Shown: piece after piece, positions 35,568 through 44,432 of the stretch
Position numbering within the stretch: position 1 is the first letter of the stretch
Layout: each line of letters begins with the position of its first letter
Origin: Paenibacillus macerans
GTDB taxonomy: Bacteria; Bacillota; Bacilli; Paenibacillales; Paenibacillaceae
Direction of reading: 5' to 3'
DNA length: 64,000 nucleotides
Assembly: GCF_023715465.1 (NCBI RefSeq)
Contig: NZ_JAMBOE010000003.1
Location: 558,001 to 622,000, forward strand
The notes under the pieces: generated by a model
The model's database searches: none
Told to the model about the DNA's origin: nothing
The model's input: the letters and a program-made list of their open reading frames with translations, nothing else
Made by a program: the position numbers and the translations under genes

Positions 35568-36158
35568 TTACAGCAGCTTTTTAATTTTCTCCTCCAGCTC
35601 TTCCGGAGAAATGACGCCGAGGATGACATCCTGAATAATGCCGTTTTCGTCGATCAGCACATTGGTGGGAAAAGCAACGCCGTTAAATTGGCTGTATACC
35701 TTCTCTTTCTCATCCAGCAAAACGGGGAAAGTATATCCGTAGTTTTTGACAAACGCCTTCGCATCGTCCAGCTTATCATAAAACGTCACGTTTATCCCGT
35801 ATACGTCAAGCGAATCCTTGTATTTATCCGCAAGTTTGACCAGCTCAGGCGCCTCTTCCTTGCAAGGATCGCACCAGGAAGCCCAAAAGTTGAGAAGCAG
35901 CGGTTTATCCCGTTTGCCGCCGACGTCATACCGCTTTCCATCGAGCCCCGTCAACGAAAAAGACGGAGACGGCGTACCCGGCTTCGGCGCTCCTGCCGCA
36001 GCCATGGCTGTGAGCGATTGCCCGTCCTTCCCGGCAGCCGCCTCGGAACCGGCCCCTTTAAAGATCGACCGCCAGCCCTCCTGGGTGCCCCGGTCCAACA
36101 GAACAAGCACCAGCAACACAACCAGAACCCCGGACAAAATCCATCGGTTTCGTTTCAT
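35568..36158 (-). CDS. TlpA/ResA-like membrane-anchored thioredoxin
   Basis: 196 residues from the ATG preceded by AAAAGGAAG. An N-terminal membrane anchor (WILSGVLVVLLVLVLL) is followed by a linker and a thioredoxin-like domain with the redox site WCDPC in NFWASWCDPCKEEAPEL. Proteins of this type reduce disulfides outside the membrane, for example in apocytochrome c. The usual neighbour ccdA or resBC genes are absent here, so its client is unknown. Confidence 0.88.
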   Translation of the reverse strand: MKRNRWILSGVLVVLLVLVLLDRGTQEGWRSIFKGAGSEAAAGKDGQSLTAMAAAGAPKPGTPSPSFSLTGLDGKRYDVGGKRDKPLLLNFWASWCDPCKEEAPELVKLADKYKDSLDVYGINVTFYDKLDDAKAFVKNYGYTFPVLLDEKEKVYSQFNGVAFPTNVLIDENGIIQDVILGVISPEELEEKIKKLL

Positions 36159-36323
36159 CCTGTTCTTCCTTTTCCGGCTATTATTTAAGAACATTTCACC
36201 CGTCTGCCCCTATCCGCGCAATCACTAGTTCATTTGTTCAACCTATATAGCCTTCTTTTTACGCTATTGTACCCTTTTTTTGCGATTTGTTACAATATTC
36301 GAAACAGCCTGGTGCGGCAGGCC

Positions 36324-36827
36324 ATGGAAAGCGAGTGGGCAAGCGTGGAGAATAAATGGATTTTACCGGCTGACATACGGAGGCAGATGCTAGAACATGG
36401 ACGGGACTGTTACCCCGAGGAAGGCTGCGGGCTTCTGTTCGGCACAAACGCGGATTCCGCGGTCAAGGTCATCACCAGCTACCTCCCGGTAGCCAATACG
36501 TCGCCTGCCCCGCTGCACCGGTTCGAATTAGCCCCCGCTGAATGGGTGCGCAGTTGCTTTGACCCGGCACTGGTCGGCATTTTTCACACCCACCCTACTT
36601 CAAAACCTGTACCTTCACCGGAGGATTTAAAGCAGCTGCAGCATTTCGCCGCCCAAATCCGGCTCTACTTCATCGGCTCGCCTGCGGGAGACGAGAAGCC
36701 GCCCGGCAAACCGGACGGCTGGAGTTTAAACGCATATTCTATTGTGCGCGAAGCGGACGGCCGCTTTGCGCTGCAACACGCATCCGTAGGAAGACAGGCC
36801 TTGATTAGTCTAAACCCAGAGCGGTAG
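36324..36827 (+). CDS. JAMM/Mov34-type (M67) metallopeptidase-like protein
   Basis: 167 residues from the chosen ATG. The JAMM zinc site is complete: Glu33 in CYPEEGCGLLFG, His88 and His90 in GIFHTHP, then Ser98 and Asp101 in PSPED. Bacterial members free the C-terminus of sulfur-carrier proteins or act in ubiquitin-like pathways. No ThiS- or MoaD-like partner is nearby. The ribosome binding site is poor and other starts (a GTG at 36345, or further upstream) cannot be excluded. Confidence 0.8.
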   Translation: MESEWASVENKWILPADIRRQMLEHGRDCYPEEGCGLLFGTNADSAVKVITSYLPVANTSPAPLHRFELAPAEWVRSCFDPALVGIFHTHPTSKPVPSPEDLKQLQHFAAQIRLYFIGSPAGDEKPPGKPDGWSLNAYSIVREADGRFALQHASVGRQALISLNPER

Positions 36828-37032
36828 AAATAACGGTAAAAATGGGCCTTATTTTCATCAAAAAGGGGATGAAATCAAAATAGAGGAATTTTTTACCTCT
36901 ATTTTAAACAGATAGGGCCAAACAGCCGCTTTTTCTAAGCACAATCCCCAAATAACGGTAAAAATTTCCGCTATTTTGCGTAAGAGGGGGTAAATCTCAA
37001 AATAACGCCATAAATTACCGCTATTTTCGGCA
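36828..37032. repeat. Intergenic repeat family C (AATAACGGTAAAAA / CTATTTT units), locus 2
   Basis: Units AAATAACGGTAAAAATGG, CAAATAACGGTAAAAATTTC and AAATAACGCCATAAATTACC alternate with AAAATAGAGGAATTTTTTACC and its inverse. It fills the gap between the JAMM gene and the exonuclease gene. Confidence 0.75.
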
Positions 37033-37152
37033 GAGGCTGCCGGTTTGCACATCAAGGGACCGCATGCCGGAACTAATATAGCCAGCATTCCTCCGGCGGG
37101 TTTTTCTTGCGATATAAGGAAGCTATACTTAGTAATCAACTCTTCCTTATCA

Positions 37153-37890
37153 TCAAGTTTTGCTCAAGAACGTGTACAGATCACCTAACGTGATGACCCC
37201 CCGGTCCTTCAGGCGGCCGACCAACACTGTCCACAGCTGCGCCGTCATTTTGGCGTCTTCCAAGGCGTGATGGCGCCGCGTAATGGGAATCCCGCATACC
37301 TTCAGCCAGTCATCCAGCCCGGAAATCGGGCGGTCCGGCTCCAGCTTGCGCGCAATCATCATCGTATCGAGCACCCGGTGACCCAGATGAGCCTTGGACG
37401 TTTTCCACAGTGCCACATCGAGAAAAGCTTTATCATGGGCGCTTCCGTGCGCAACCAGCACCCGGTCGTCCACAAACGCCATAAACTCGCGCAGCGCTTC
37501 GAGCAGAGCCGGCGCATCCCGAACCATTTCTGGCGTAATTCCGGTCAGTTCGCTGATTCGCTCCGGGATCGTGCAGGCCGGTTTGGCCAGGGAATAGTAG
37601 ACTTCTTCGCTAATGTCCTCCCCTTCCACTTTGACGGCCCCGAAGGACAGGATTTCATCGCCGTAATGATAATGAAATCCCGTAGTCTCCAGATCAAAGA
37701 CCGCTGTTTTTAGTTCGGAAAGCGGAACGTGGAGCGTCTCCGGCCGCCGCTGCCCTTTGGTCAGCGAACGGACAAACGCGATTTGCTGCGCGCTGGGAGC
37801 CCCAAGCATCGAAGCGATTCTAGGCACTCCGCCGGCCTTTAACGCATCCCAAAAACCGCCGTTTCCTTTCATAGGTTCTTTCATAGCCAT
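37153..37890 (-). CDS. DnaQ-like DEDDh 3'-5' exonuclease
   Basis: 245 residues. The exonuclease domain from about 60 shows ExoI DLETTG (Asp66, Glu68), ExoII HGSAHDKAFLDVALW and ExoIII HHALEDA. The nearest relatives are the proofreading subunit type and the PolC exonuclease domain. It overlaps the end of the upstream nucleotidyltransferase gene by 10 bases, so the two are co-translated. This same pairing (DUF294 protein followed by a DEDDh exonuclease) suggests a shared nucleotide-related task, but none is known to me. Confidence 0.88.
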   Translation of the reverse strand: MAMKEPMKGNGGFWDALKAGGVPRIASMLGAPSAQQIAFVRSLTKGQRRPETLHVPLSELKTAVFDLETTGFHYHYGDEILSFGAVKVEGEDISEEVYYSLAKPACTIPERISELTGITPEMVRDAPALLEALREFMAFVDDRVLVAHGSAHDKAFLDVALWKTSKAHLGHRVLDTMMIARKLEPDRPISGLDDWLKVCGIPITRRHHALEDAKMTAQLWTVLVGRLKDRGVITLGDLYTFLSKT

Positions 37891-38972
37891 TTCCTTTCTG
37901 CGTACCGATGCTGTCTCTGCAACGTCCGATACATCAGCCGGACTGTGCTGAGAGATTCCCGCAGCTCGCGCCGAAGCTCTTTTTGCTTAATCATCGCTTG
38001 CGGCAAATAATGGGTACCGGTCAGCATCCCGTCTTCGAGCTTTGGCGGAACGATGGAGCGGAATTTGACCGCGGTGGCAAAAGCTTTCCGGCACGATTCC
38101 AGCCACCGGGCCGGAACCGCTTCAAGCTGGTACAGCTGTGAAATCCTTTCCCAAGTCGAGGAAGTCTCGATCCCATATTGCAGGGCAAAATAACGCACCG
38201 CGTTTACGATCGGAATATAAAGGCCGTATTTCACGTCAAAATCTCCGGCATGCTCGCCGGCCGGTTCGGTAATCACCTGCCCGAGGATGTTGAGCGCCGC
38301 TTTATGGCGTACCGTATTGCGCAAAACCGCGGCGATCACGTCCCGCTCGGTCCCTTGATCAAGCTCCATCACCCGCTTCATCGTTTTGCGCAAAACGCCG
38401 GACAGCACCTGGTCCCCATAAATATGGCGCATATCCGAAGCGATCATCAGATAGCGTACATGCTCCCACCCAAGCGCTTCGCGCCACTCCATGAACTGCC
38501 TCTCCCAACGGCTCAAGTCGCCCCGCCACAACGGATTCGACAGCATCACATTGCCCGGGCACGGAGGATAACCAACCTGCTCCAAAACTTGCGAGAGCTT
38601 GTTCCCGAACGCTTCAAAATAAGCGGCGTTTTCCGCTTCATCGCCGTCCCCGTAAATCAGGCCGTTGTCCTGATCGCTCCACAGCGTCTGCTCCGCTCGT
38701 CCGGCGCTTCCGAATGCGACGAAGGCATAATGTGAAGGAGGAGGGCCGAAGCCCTCCTGGCGCAACATCTCTTCGCATAACTGGCAAGCCTGCCCCATGA
38801 CGGCGTCATGCATTTCCCCAACCGCGCGGTTCCATTCCAGGATCGGCATCGAGGCGAACCGGCCATGCAACACATTCTGCTCCTCGATCCTGACCGACCT
38901 GAGCAATCCGGGAGAAGAAGCCGACCGGATCGCTTGCAAACCGCCGTTGTTCATGGCCGTTTCGTGGCTCAT
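37881..38972 (-). CDS. DUF294 nucleotidyltransferase-like protein (GlnD-like)
   Basis: 363 residues. A nucleotidyltransferase fold shows FGSAGRAEQTLWSDQDNGLIY, in which the GS and the D-x-D pair are the metal-binding signature shared with GlnD, and a helical C-terminal DUF294_C domain follows from about 225. GlnD modifies PII proteins; DUF294 targets are not defined. The ATG at 38972 was preferred over a TTG 12 codons earlier because GGAAGGGAG stands in front of it. It lies downstream of the amt gene, which could point to nitrogen signalling, but a remnant repeat separates them and no glnB/glnK is present. Confidence 0.83.
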   Translation of the reverse strand: MSHETAMNNGGLQAIRSASSPGLLRSVRIEEQNVLHGRFASMPILEWNRAVGEMHDAVMGQACQLCEEMLRQEGFGPPPSHYAFVAFGSAGRAEQTLWSDQDNGLIYGDGDEAENAAYFEAFGNKLSQVLEQVGYPPCPGNVMLSNPLWRGDLSRWERQFMEWREALGWEHVRYLMIASDMRHIYGDQVLSGVLRKTMKRVMELDQGTERDVIAAVLRNTVRHKAALNILGQVITEPAGEHAGDFDVKYGLYIPIVNAVRYFALQYGIETSSTWERISQLYQLEAVPARWLESCRKAFATAVKFRSIVPPKLEDGMLTGTHYLPQAMIKQKELRRELRESLSTVRLMYRTLQRQHRYAERKWL

Positions 38973-39016
38973 GGGCCCCCATCTCCCTTCCTGTTCCCGG
39001 ATCTCCAAACTTTATA

Positions 39017-39058
39017 GAGGTAGTTCAAAAAGTCATCTTTTGATCACGATTTGAACTC
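39017..39058. repeat. MITE-like element remnant (copy 5)
   Basis: GAGGTAGTTCAAAAAGTC and CTTTTGATCACGA, identical to the left end of the copy at 20340, then only TTTGAACTCAC of the right end. About 130-200 inner bases are missing. It lies between amt and the DUF294 gene. Confidence 0.75.
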
Positions 39059-39067
39059 ACATTATTA

Positions 39068-40468
39068 TTATTCAGCCGGAACACCGGAAGAAGTATTTTT
39101 GTTCAGCAGATTCATTTGTTCAGGATAACCGTAAGTGCCGTGTTCGCTGATATCTAGGCCCATCGTTTCCTCTTCTTCGGTAACACGCAGACCCATCAGC
39201 CACTTCATGGCGCCAAGAATCAGGAAGGAAAGAACCAGAACAAACGCGAACGTGCCGATAACCCCAAGGATCTGTACTCCCAATTGTCCGAATCCGCCGC
39301 CGTAAAGCAAGCCAGGCGCACCTACTCCGGTCTTCTCTACAAGCTCAGGCGTTGCGAACAGCCCCGTGGAAATCGCGCCCCACACCCCGGCGATCCCGTG
39401 CACGGAGGCGGCGAAGATCGGATCGTCTATCCCAGCGCGCTCGAGCCATCTTCCAGTGAAGAACGTCACGATCCCGGCGACAGCGCCGATCACGACCGAA
39501 GCCCAAGTATCGACAAAAGCGCAAGAACCGGTGATCGCAACGAGTGCGGCCAGCACCCCATTCAGCATGCTTGGAATGTCGGATTTGCCCATAACCGCCC
39601 AGGAGATAAGCAACGCGGCAACCGCGCCGGCCGCAGCGGCCAGGTTCGTCGTCATCAGGACATAACCGAAAAATCCATCGTTCAGCGGCGTCAAAGCGCT
39701 GCCTGGGTTAAAGCCGAACCAGCCGATCCACAAAATGATAACGCCGAGAACCGTCAATACTTGGTTGTGACCCGGAATGTTGTTCGGTTTGCCGTCTCTG
39801 TTGTATTTGCCAAGACGAGGTTTAAGCAAAATCGTTGCCGCCAGCGCCGCCGTTGCGCCAGTCAGGTGGACAACGGTCGAACCCGCGTAATCCTGCATGC
39901 CCAAATTGCCGAGCCAACCGCCGCCCCACACCCAGTGAGCCACGATCGGATAAATAATGACAATAAAGATCGTTCCGAATACGATATATACGCTAAGCTT
40001 GGCGCGTTCCGCCATGCCGCCGCAAGCGATGGCCAGCGAGACGGCCGCAAAGGCCATTTGGAACAAGAAGTTCAGGTTAAGCGGTACGCCGTTTTCGGCA
40101 AAAACACTAAAGGAACCAATATCCCCAGCGCCGCCGAACATAAACCCGGTCGTACCGAGGAAGCTGTTGCCGTCGCCAAAAGCGAAGCCGAAACCGAGCA
40201 GCCACCAGGCAATTACGGCAATGCCCAGCGTCAGCACCGTTTTACCGGCCACGTGCCCGGCATTCTTCATCCGTACCGTGCCTGCCTCCAGCAAGGCGAA
40301 CCCGGCTTGCATGAAAAATACCAACATCGCCGCGACGAAAACAAACAATGAGTTCAGGCCCAGCTCAAGCACCGATGCGGTAACCTCCCCTTCCGCTGCA
40401 TAAGCCGAAACCGGAAATGCAAATACTGCCGCTGCTGCCAATAAACCATAGAGCCATTTCTTTTTCAT
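39068..40468 (-). CDS. amt: Ammonium transporter (Amt/NrgA)
   Basis: 466 residues. An N-terminal signal sequence (WLYGLLAAAAVFAFPVSAYA) is followed by eleven membrane helices. Family marks are FFMQAGFALLEAG, the conserved pore region (TVVHLTGATAALAATILLKPR) and GHNQVLTVLGVIILWIGWFGFNPGSAL; HGIAGVWGA carries the second pore His. It takes up ammonium under nitrogen limitation. The ATG was chosen over a GTG three codons upstream since GGGGAG is at the right distance. A GlnR/TnrA-type box overlaps its leader. No PII gene follows, unlike the Bacillus nrgAB pair. Confidence 0.94.
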   Translation of the reverse strand: MKKKWLYGLLAAAAVFAFPVSAYAAEGEVTASVLELGLNSLFVFVAAMLVFFMQAGFALLEAGTVRMKNAGHVAGKTVLTLGIAVIAWWLLGFGFAFGDGNSFLGTTGFMFGGAGDIGSFSVFAENGVPLNLNFLFQMAFAAVSLAIACGGMAERAKLSVYIVFGTIFIVIIYPIVAHWVWGGGWLGNLGMQDYAGSTVVHLTGATAALAATILLKPRLGKYNRDGKPNNIPGHNQVLTVLGVIILWIGWFGFNPGSALTPLNDGFFGYVLMTTNLAAAAGAVAALLISWAVMGKSDIPSMLNGVLAALVAITGSCAFVDTWASVVIGAVAGIVTFFTGRWLERAGIDDPIFAASVHGIAGVWGAISTGLFATPELVEKTGVGAPGLLYGGGFGQLGVQILGVIGTFAFVLVLSFLILGAMKWLMGLRVTEEEETMGLDISEHGTYGYPEQMNLLNKNTSSGVPAE

Positions 40469-40485
40469 CTTACACACTCCCCTAA

Positions 40486-40502
40486 TGTCATGTTTCCTAA
40501 CA
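40486..40502. promoter_or_regulatory. Candidate GlnR/TnrA box in the amt leader
   Basis: TGTCATGTTTCCTAACA fits the consensus TGTNA-N7-TNACA exactly. It lies about 14-30 bases downstream of the predicted start site, a position that would favour repression rather than activation. Confidence 0.65.
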
Positions 40503-40522
40503 CAAAATGAATTATTAAAGTG

Positions 40523-40552
40523 ATTATAAGACTAAAGAAGCAGAAATGACAA
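40523..40552 (-). promoter_or_regulatory. SigA-type promoter of amt
   Basis: Minus strand TTGTCA, 18-bp spacer, TATAAT. Further upstream (40590-40604) a perfect dyad TAACATAAAATGTTA may bind another regulator. Confidence 0.65.
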
Positions 40553-40743
40553 TAGTTTTTTGAAAAAAGTTGATTAATTGCATTTAATCTAACATAAAAT
40601 GTTATGTTTATAGACGCGTTTTTCATATGACATTTGCTTCGGTAGGCTGGAATCTCTTTATCTTGCCAAAAAAATAAAGCCGCCGGTCAACCACCGAGGA
40701 GTCCTGTTTAGCCAAGGCTACTATAAAAAATAAAGTATGACGT

Positions 40744-40772
40744 TTGACTGTACGCTTGTTGATCGGTATCAT
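40744..40772 (+). promoter_or_regulatory. SigA-type promoter of the MerR-family gene
   Basis: TTGACT, 17-bp spacer, TATCAT, about 70 bases upstream of the start codon. The spacing is normal, not the 19-20 bp of MerR-activated promoters. Confidence 0.5.
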
Positions 40773-40840
40773 AAATATGAATAAGATATAAATATAAGCA
40801 TTGGATAGGCGGGAGAGGTGATCATATTGGAGTAAAGAAA

Positions 40841-41266
40841 TTGTACCGGATCGGGGAACTGGCCAAGGCGGCCAATGTCAGCGAGCGCACGATCGATTAT
40901 TATACCAAGCTCGGGCTGATTTTCCCGGAGAAACGAACGCAGAAAAATTACCGTTTATACAGCGCTGAAACCTTGACCAGACTGGAACGTATTAATCAAA
41001 TGAAGCAGGAGAAATATACGTTGGAAGAAATCCATGAAAAGCTGGAGCAGTGGGATCGCGTCACGCACGAGGAACAGGTGTCCGAGAAGCTGAGTTCGCT
41101 GCAAATTCACCTGCAGCAGTTGGAAAGAGAGGTTAAAGAATTGGAGCCCTTGATCTCCAATCTGCAGCCGAATCAGGTGAAACGCGCTTTCGCGCACCTG
41201 ATGCCGCAAAGCCTCGCCTGCATGGAAGCGCTCCGGTTCCTGATCAATCACGGCCCCTTTTCATAA
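40841..41266 (+). CDS. MerR-family transcriptional regulator
   Basis: 141 residues. N-terminal winged helix (YRIGELAKAANVSERTIDYYTKLGLI, NYRLYSAETLTRLERI) and a coiled coil at about 75-115 for dimer formation. No cysteine cluster for metals and no effector domain of note. It differs from GlnR in sequence. TTG start with GGAG eight bases upstream. It is divergent from amt, but whether it controls amt is unknown. Confidence 0.85.
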   Translation: MYRIGELAKAANVSERTIDYYTKLGLIFPEKRTQKNYRLYSAETLTRLERINQMKQEKYTLEEIHEKLEQWDRVTHEEQVSEKLSSLQIHLQQLEREVKELEPLISNLQPNQVKRAFAHLMPQSLACMEALRFLINHGPFS

Positions 41267-41339
41267 CGTATAATTGCCTGCAGCAGGAAACCTCTGATTC
41301 ATCAACGAGCAACTTTAATCGTATATGGAGGAATGATGT

Positions 41340-42023
41340 ATGTATTCAGACGTTATGCTGATTCCGATTCTGCTCGCGTTTGGCCTGTCTCTATGGGCGC
41401 AATTTCGAGTCAAAGGCACCTTCAACAAATACACGCAGGTTGCCAACATGTACGGCTTGACCGGACATGACGCCGCCAGACGGATGCTGGACGCCAATGG
41501 ACTGTACGATGTGCCGATCGAACCGGTCCCCGGCGCCCTGTCCGACCATTACGATCCAATTCACCGCGTCGTCCGCTTGTCGGAACCCGTATATTATGAA
41601 AGATCGATCTCGGCGGTGGCGGTGGCTTGCCACGAAGTGGGCCACGCGATTCAGCACAAGCAGAAATATCCGATGCTGGTGTTGCGCCACCGGATGTTCC
41701 CTGTCGTTAACTTCGCTTCGGGGATTGCGCCTTTTCTGTTGCTCGCCGGCTTTATATTTGGAGCCTTGAACCTGATCGGTCTCGGGATTATTTTCTTCTC
41801 GGCTGCGGTTCTGTTCCAGATCGTTACGCTTCCGGTCGAGTTCAACGCCAGCAACCGGGCCCGGAAAATCATGGTGCAGCAAGGTTTCATTACGCACGAT
41901 GAAACACGCGGGGTAGCCAAAGTATTGAACGCCGCTGCTCTGACCTACGTCGCTGCCGCACTGATTTCTATTCTCGAGTTGCTCCGTTATATTTTGATGT
42001 TTGTCGGCAGCAACCGAGAATAA
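41340..42023 (+). CDS. yugP: YugP-like neutral zinc metallopeptidase
   Basis: 227 residues. The zinc motif HEVGH is at 98-102 on what would be a cytoplasmic or membrane-surface helix; membrane helices lie at about 5-22, 118-140, 142-165 and 200-222. This is the PF04298/YugP family, whose substrate is unknown. TGGAGGAATG precedes the ATG. It is 73 bases downstream of the MerR gene on the same strand and ends in a strong terminator. Confidence 0.88.
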   Translation: MYSDVMLIPILLAFGLSLWAQFRVKGTFNKYTQVANMYGLTGHDAARRMLDANGLYDVPIEPVPGALSDHYDPIHRVVRLSEPVYYERSISAVAVACHEVGHAIQHKQKYPMLVLRHRMFPVVNFASGIAPFLLLAGFIFGALNLIGLGIIFFSAAVLFQIVTLPVEFNASNRARKIMVQQGFITHDETRGVAKVLNAAALTYVAAALISILELLRYILMFVGSNRE

Positions 42024-42051
42024 TTGAGTTTGATATTTACACGAAGCAAAC

Positions 42052-42091
42052 GCAGGCGGCCGGGGATGATGCCCCGGCCGCCTGCGTTTTA
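42052..42091. terminator. Bidirectional terminator between yugP and the LysR-type gene
   Basis: CGCAGGCGGCCGGGG pairs with CCCCGGCCGCCTGCG, followed by TTTT; a very stable 15-bp stem. Confidence 0.92.
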
Positions 42092-42120
42092 TTCTATTCC
42101 GGCAAAAATTACAGTACCCG

Positions 42121-43032
42121 CTATTGGGCCGGCGGCGTATCGACCTGCAGTCCGAAATATTCCAGCAAAAACACCCGGAACGACTGGGCCACCAGCGGCA
42201 GCTTTTCATCCATCCTATGGATAAGTCCGATCGTTCGCGTCACCTTAGGCTCGGAAATCCGCACCCGGCTGGGCTGAAGGGTAAAGCTTTGAAACAGCGC
42301 CGTCTCAGGCAGCAGACTGACACCCATGCCGGCGGCCACCAGCCCCCGGATTGTATCGGTCTCCTCCCCTTCAAAGGCGATCTTCGGCGTAAATCCCGCT
42401 TCCAGGCAGGCATGCCAAACGATCGGCCGCAGGGAATACCCTTTGCTGAACAAAATAAATTTCTCGTCTTTCAGCTGGCTTAGCTTGATGCTTTGCTCCT
42501 CGGCCAAAGGATGGCCCGGCGGCAAAATCGCCACCAAATCCTCGGTCAGCACCACGTTGCCCGTTACTTGATCGTGATTCTCCGGGAACGGAGAAATAAA
42601 AGCCAGATCCACTTCTCCCGATACGACGTCACGGATTAACGTGGGATAGGTTCCCTGGCGGAAACGAAATTTCACGTTGGGATACAGCTTGCGGAATTCC
42701 GCCACAACGCTGGGAATGATGTGAATGCCCAAGCTATTCGGAAATCCGAGCCGGATCTCCCCTTGTTCCGGATCGATAAACTCGTGAACCTCGTTCACCG
42801 CCCGGTCCAAATCCTTCAGAATCGTTTCCACCCGGCTGCAGAACAGCTGCCCGACGGCCGTCAAATGCAGGTTTCTCCCCTTTTGCATAAACAGATTGAC
42901 GCCCAGTTCCTGCTCAAGCTGATGGATTTGCCGGCTCACGGCAGATTGCGCCACATGCAGCTCTTCGGCCGCCTGTGTGACATGTTCTTTTCTGGCCACT
43001 TTCACAAAATATTGCAATTGTCTTAATTCCAC
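42121..43032 (-). CDS. LysR-family regulator, GltC-like
   Basis: 303 residues. The N-terminal helix-turn-helix (ELRQLQYFVKVARKEHVTQAAEELHVAQSAVSRQIHQLEQELG) and periplasmic-binding-like effector domain follow Bacillus GltC closely (IRLGFPNSLGIHIIPSVV, FRFRQGTYPTLIRDV, GEETDTIRGLVAAGMGVSLLPE). GltC activates glutamate synthase genes, which are not in this window, so the exact target is open. The GTG at 43032 gives the start VELRQL that aligns with GltC; an ATG six codons earlier (43050) is the alternative. Confidence 0.85.
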   Translation of the reverse strand: MELRQLQYFVKVARKEHVTQAAEELHVAQSAVSRQIHQLEQELGVNLFMQKGRNLHLTAVGQLFCSRVETILKDLDRAVNEVHEFIDPEQGEIRLGFPNSLGIHIIPSVVAEFRKLYPNVKFRFRQGTYPTLIRDVVSGEVDLAFISPFPENHDQVTGNVVLTEDLVAILPPGHPLAEEQSIKLSQLKDEKFILFSKGYSLRPIVWHACLEAGFTPKIAFEGEETDTIRGLVAAGMGVSLLPETALFQSFTLQPSRVRISEPKVTRTIGLIHRMDEKLPLVAQSFRVFLLEYFGLQVDTPPAQ

Positions 43033-43132
43033 GAGTTCTGATCGCTCCATTTCGCATCCGCTGATAATCCGAATTAGGGCTTTTAAAAAATAAGGCTTTT
43101 TAACATAAATGTACCATTTACTTGCCCCCGGT

Positions 43133-43747
43133 TCAACGCCGTTTTAACATTCGGATAATCAATCCATAGATGAAAAAGCCTCCGATAAGCCCGCCGAAAT
43201 GCGCCATCCAGTTGATTTGGGAGGCCACCAGCGAAAAAACGACACCGATGATCAGCAAGCTGTAAAGCGTCTTGCGCGAGCTTTCGTCCATCAGATGACG
43301 CTGGAGCAGGGCGATGTACAGAAACGCCCCATACACCCCGTAGACGGCGCCTGAAGCGCCGGCGGAAAGGTGCAGCTCCCCCGATTGCTGATACATCCCA
43401 AAGCTGAGCAGATTGCCGACGATGCCGCTGCCAAGATACAGCAGCGCGTACCGCCAGTGACCGAGCAGCCGCTCCAGTGGCGGAGCAAACACAAGAATCG
43501 CAAAGCTGTTGGAAAATAAATGGCTGAAGCCCATATGCAGGAACATCGCCGTGAACATCCGCCACCACTCGTGTTCAAACGGTCCAAAATTGGCTATCGC
43601 GCCATATTTCAGCAGCGTATCGGTGTTTAGCGAACCCCCGTTAACGGTCAGAACGAGAAACATAATGATGTTCGCGGCCAATAACAAACAAGTCACGGGA
43701 TAATACCGGATATAACTTCTCCAGTTTTCATAGCGGATAAAAATCAT
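43133..43747 (-). CDS. Rhomboid-family intramembrane serine protease
   Basis: 204 residues, six membrane helices. The catalytic Ser132 is in GASGAVYG, the partner His183 in NWMAHFGGLIGG, and the helix 1-2 loop has EWWRMFTAMFLHMGFSHLFSN. It cuts membrane proteins within the bilayer. The ATG at 43747 was chosen because AAAGGA is eight bases upstream; starts at 43756, 43765 and 43789 are possible. A reading that runs 230 codons further upstream crosses the divergent tpx gene and is rejected. Confidence 0.88.
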   Translation of the reverse strand: MIFIRYENWRSYIRYYPVTCLLLAANIIMFLVLTVNGGSLNTDTLLKYGAIANFGPFEHEWWRMFTAMFLHMGFSHLFSNSFAILVFAPPLERLLGHWRYALLYLGSGIVGNLLSFGMYQQSGELHLSAGASGAVYGVYGAFLYIALLQRHLMDESSRKTLYSLLIIGVVFSLVASQINWMAHFGGLIGGFFIYGLIIRMLKRR

Positions 43748-43855
43748 CGGATCCATCCTTTGCATTCTTTTTTTCCTGTTGTTGGACATTTTCTTTTTAA
43801 AAAGATTATAATTAATTTTGAATGAATAAATCCATCTGTTTAGGAGGAAATGTAC

Positions 43856-44377
43856 ATGGCGCAAGAACGTGCAAACGTAGCTACATTCAAAGGCAACCCG
43901 CTCACCCTGGTCGGACCGGAGCTCAAGGTTGGCGACACGGCCCCAGACTTCCGCTTGAATAAAAATCTGTTGGAGGAAGCAACCCTTCAGGACTATGCCG
44001 GCAAAATCAAGCTGATCAGCGTCGTTCCTTCTCTGGATACGGGCGTATGCGACGCGCAAACCCGCCGCTTTAACGAGGAAGCCTCCGGTCTGGGCGACGA
44101 TGTCGTTGTGCTGACCGTCAGCGCGGATCTTCCTTTCGCCCAAGCCCGCTGGTGCGGTGCCGCCGGCGTTGACCGCGTCGTTACGTTGTCCGATTACAAA
44201 GACAATTCCTTCGGTAAAGCATACGGCGTTCTCATCAAAGAGTTTGCCCTGGATATGCGCGCCGTGTTCGTAGTGGATAAGGAGAACAAAATCCAATACG
44301 TTCAAGTGCTGGGCGAAATGACCGAGCATCCCGATTACGACAAGCCGGTAGCGGCCGTCAAAGCATTGCTGTCCTAA
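43856..44377 (+). CDS. tpx: Thiol peroxidase (atypical 2-Cys peroxiredoxin)
   Basis: 173 residues. The peroxidatic Cys65 lies in [15 protein letters not shown] and the resolving Cys100 in ARWCGAAG, the Tpx spacing. It reduces hydroperoxides with electrons from thioredoxin. The ATG preceded by AGGAGG at eight bases was preferred over one two codons upstream. Single gene, divergent from the rhomboid gene. Confidence 0.95.
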   Translation: MAQERANVATFKGNPLTLVGPELKVGDTAPDFRLNKNLLEEATLQDYAGKIKLISVVPSLDTGVCDAQTRRFNEEASGLGDDVVVLTVSADLPFAQARWCGAAGVDRVVTLSDYKDNSFGKAYGVLIKEFALDMRAVFVVDKENKIQYVQVLGEMTEHPDYDKPVAAVKALLS

Positions 44378-44392
44378 ACCCGTGTCAAAACG

Positions 44393-44432
44393 AAAAGCGA
44401 GTAGGAGAGAGAACTCCCTGCTCGCTTTTTTT
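44393..44432. terminator. Bidirectional terminator after tpx
   Basis: AAAAGCGAG...GGAG pairs with CTCC...CTCGCTTTTTTT. Confidence 0.85.

Noticed and set aside
39284..40351. Plus-strand open frame of 355 codons opposite amt
   Set aside because: It is antisense to a well-supported transporter gene, has Arg/Gln/Asn-rich shadow composition and no ribosome binding site.
40620..40740. Possible c-di-GMP or other riboswitch between amt and the MerR gene
   Set aside because: Some stem-forming text is present (CGGTCAACCACCG) but none of the known aptamer cores could be matched.
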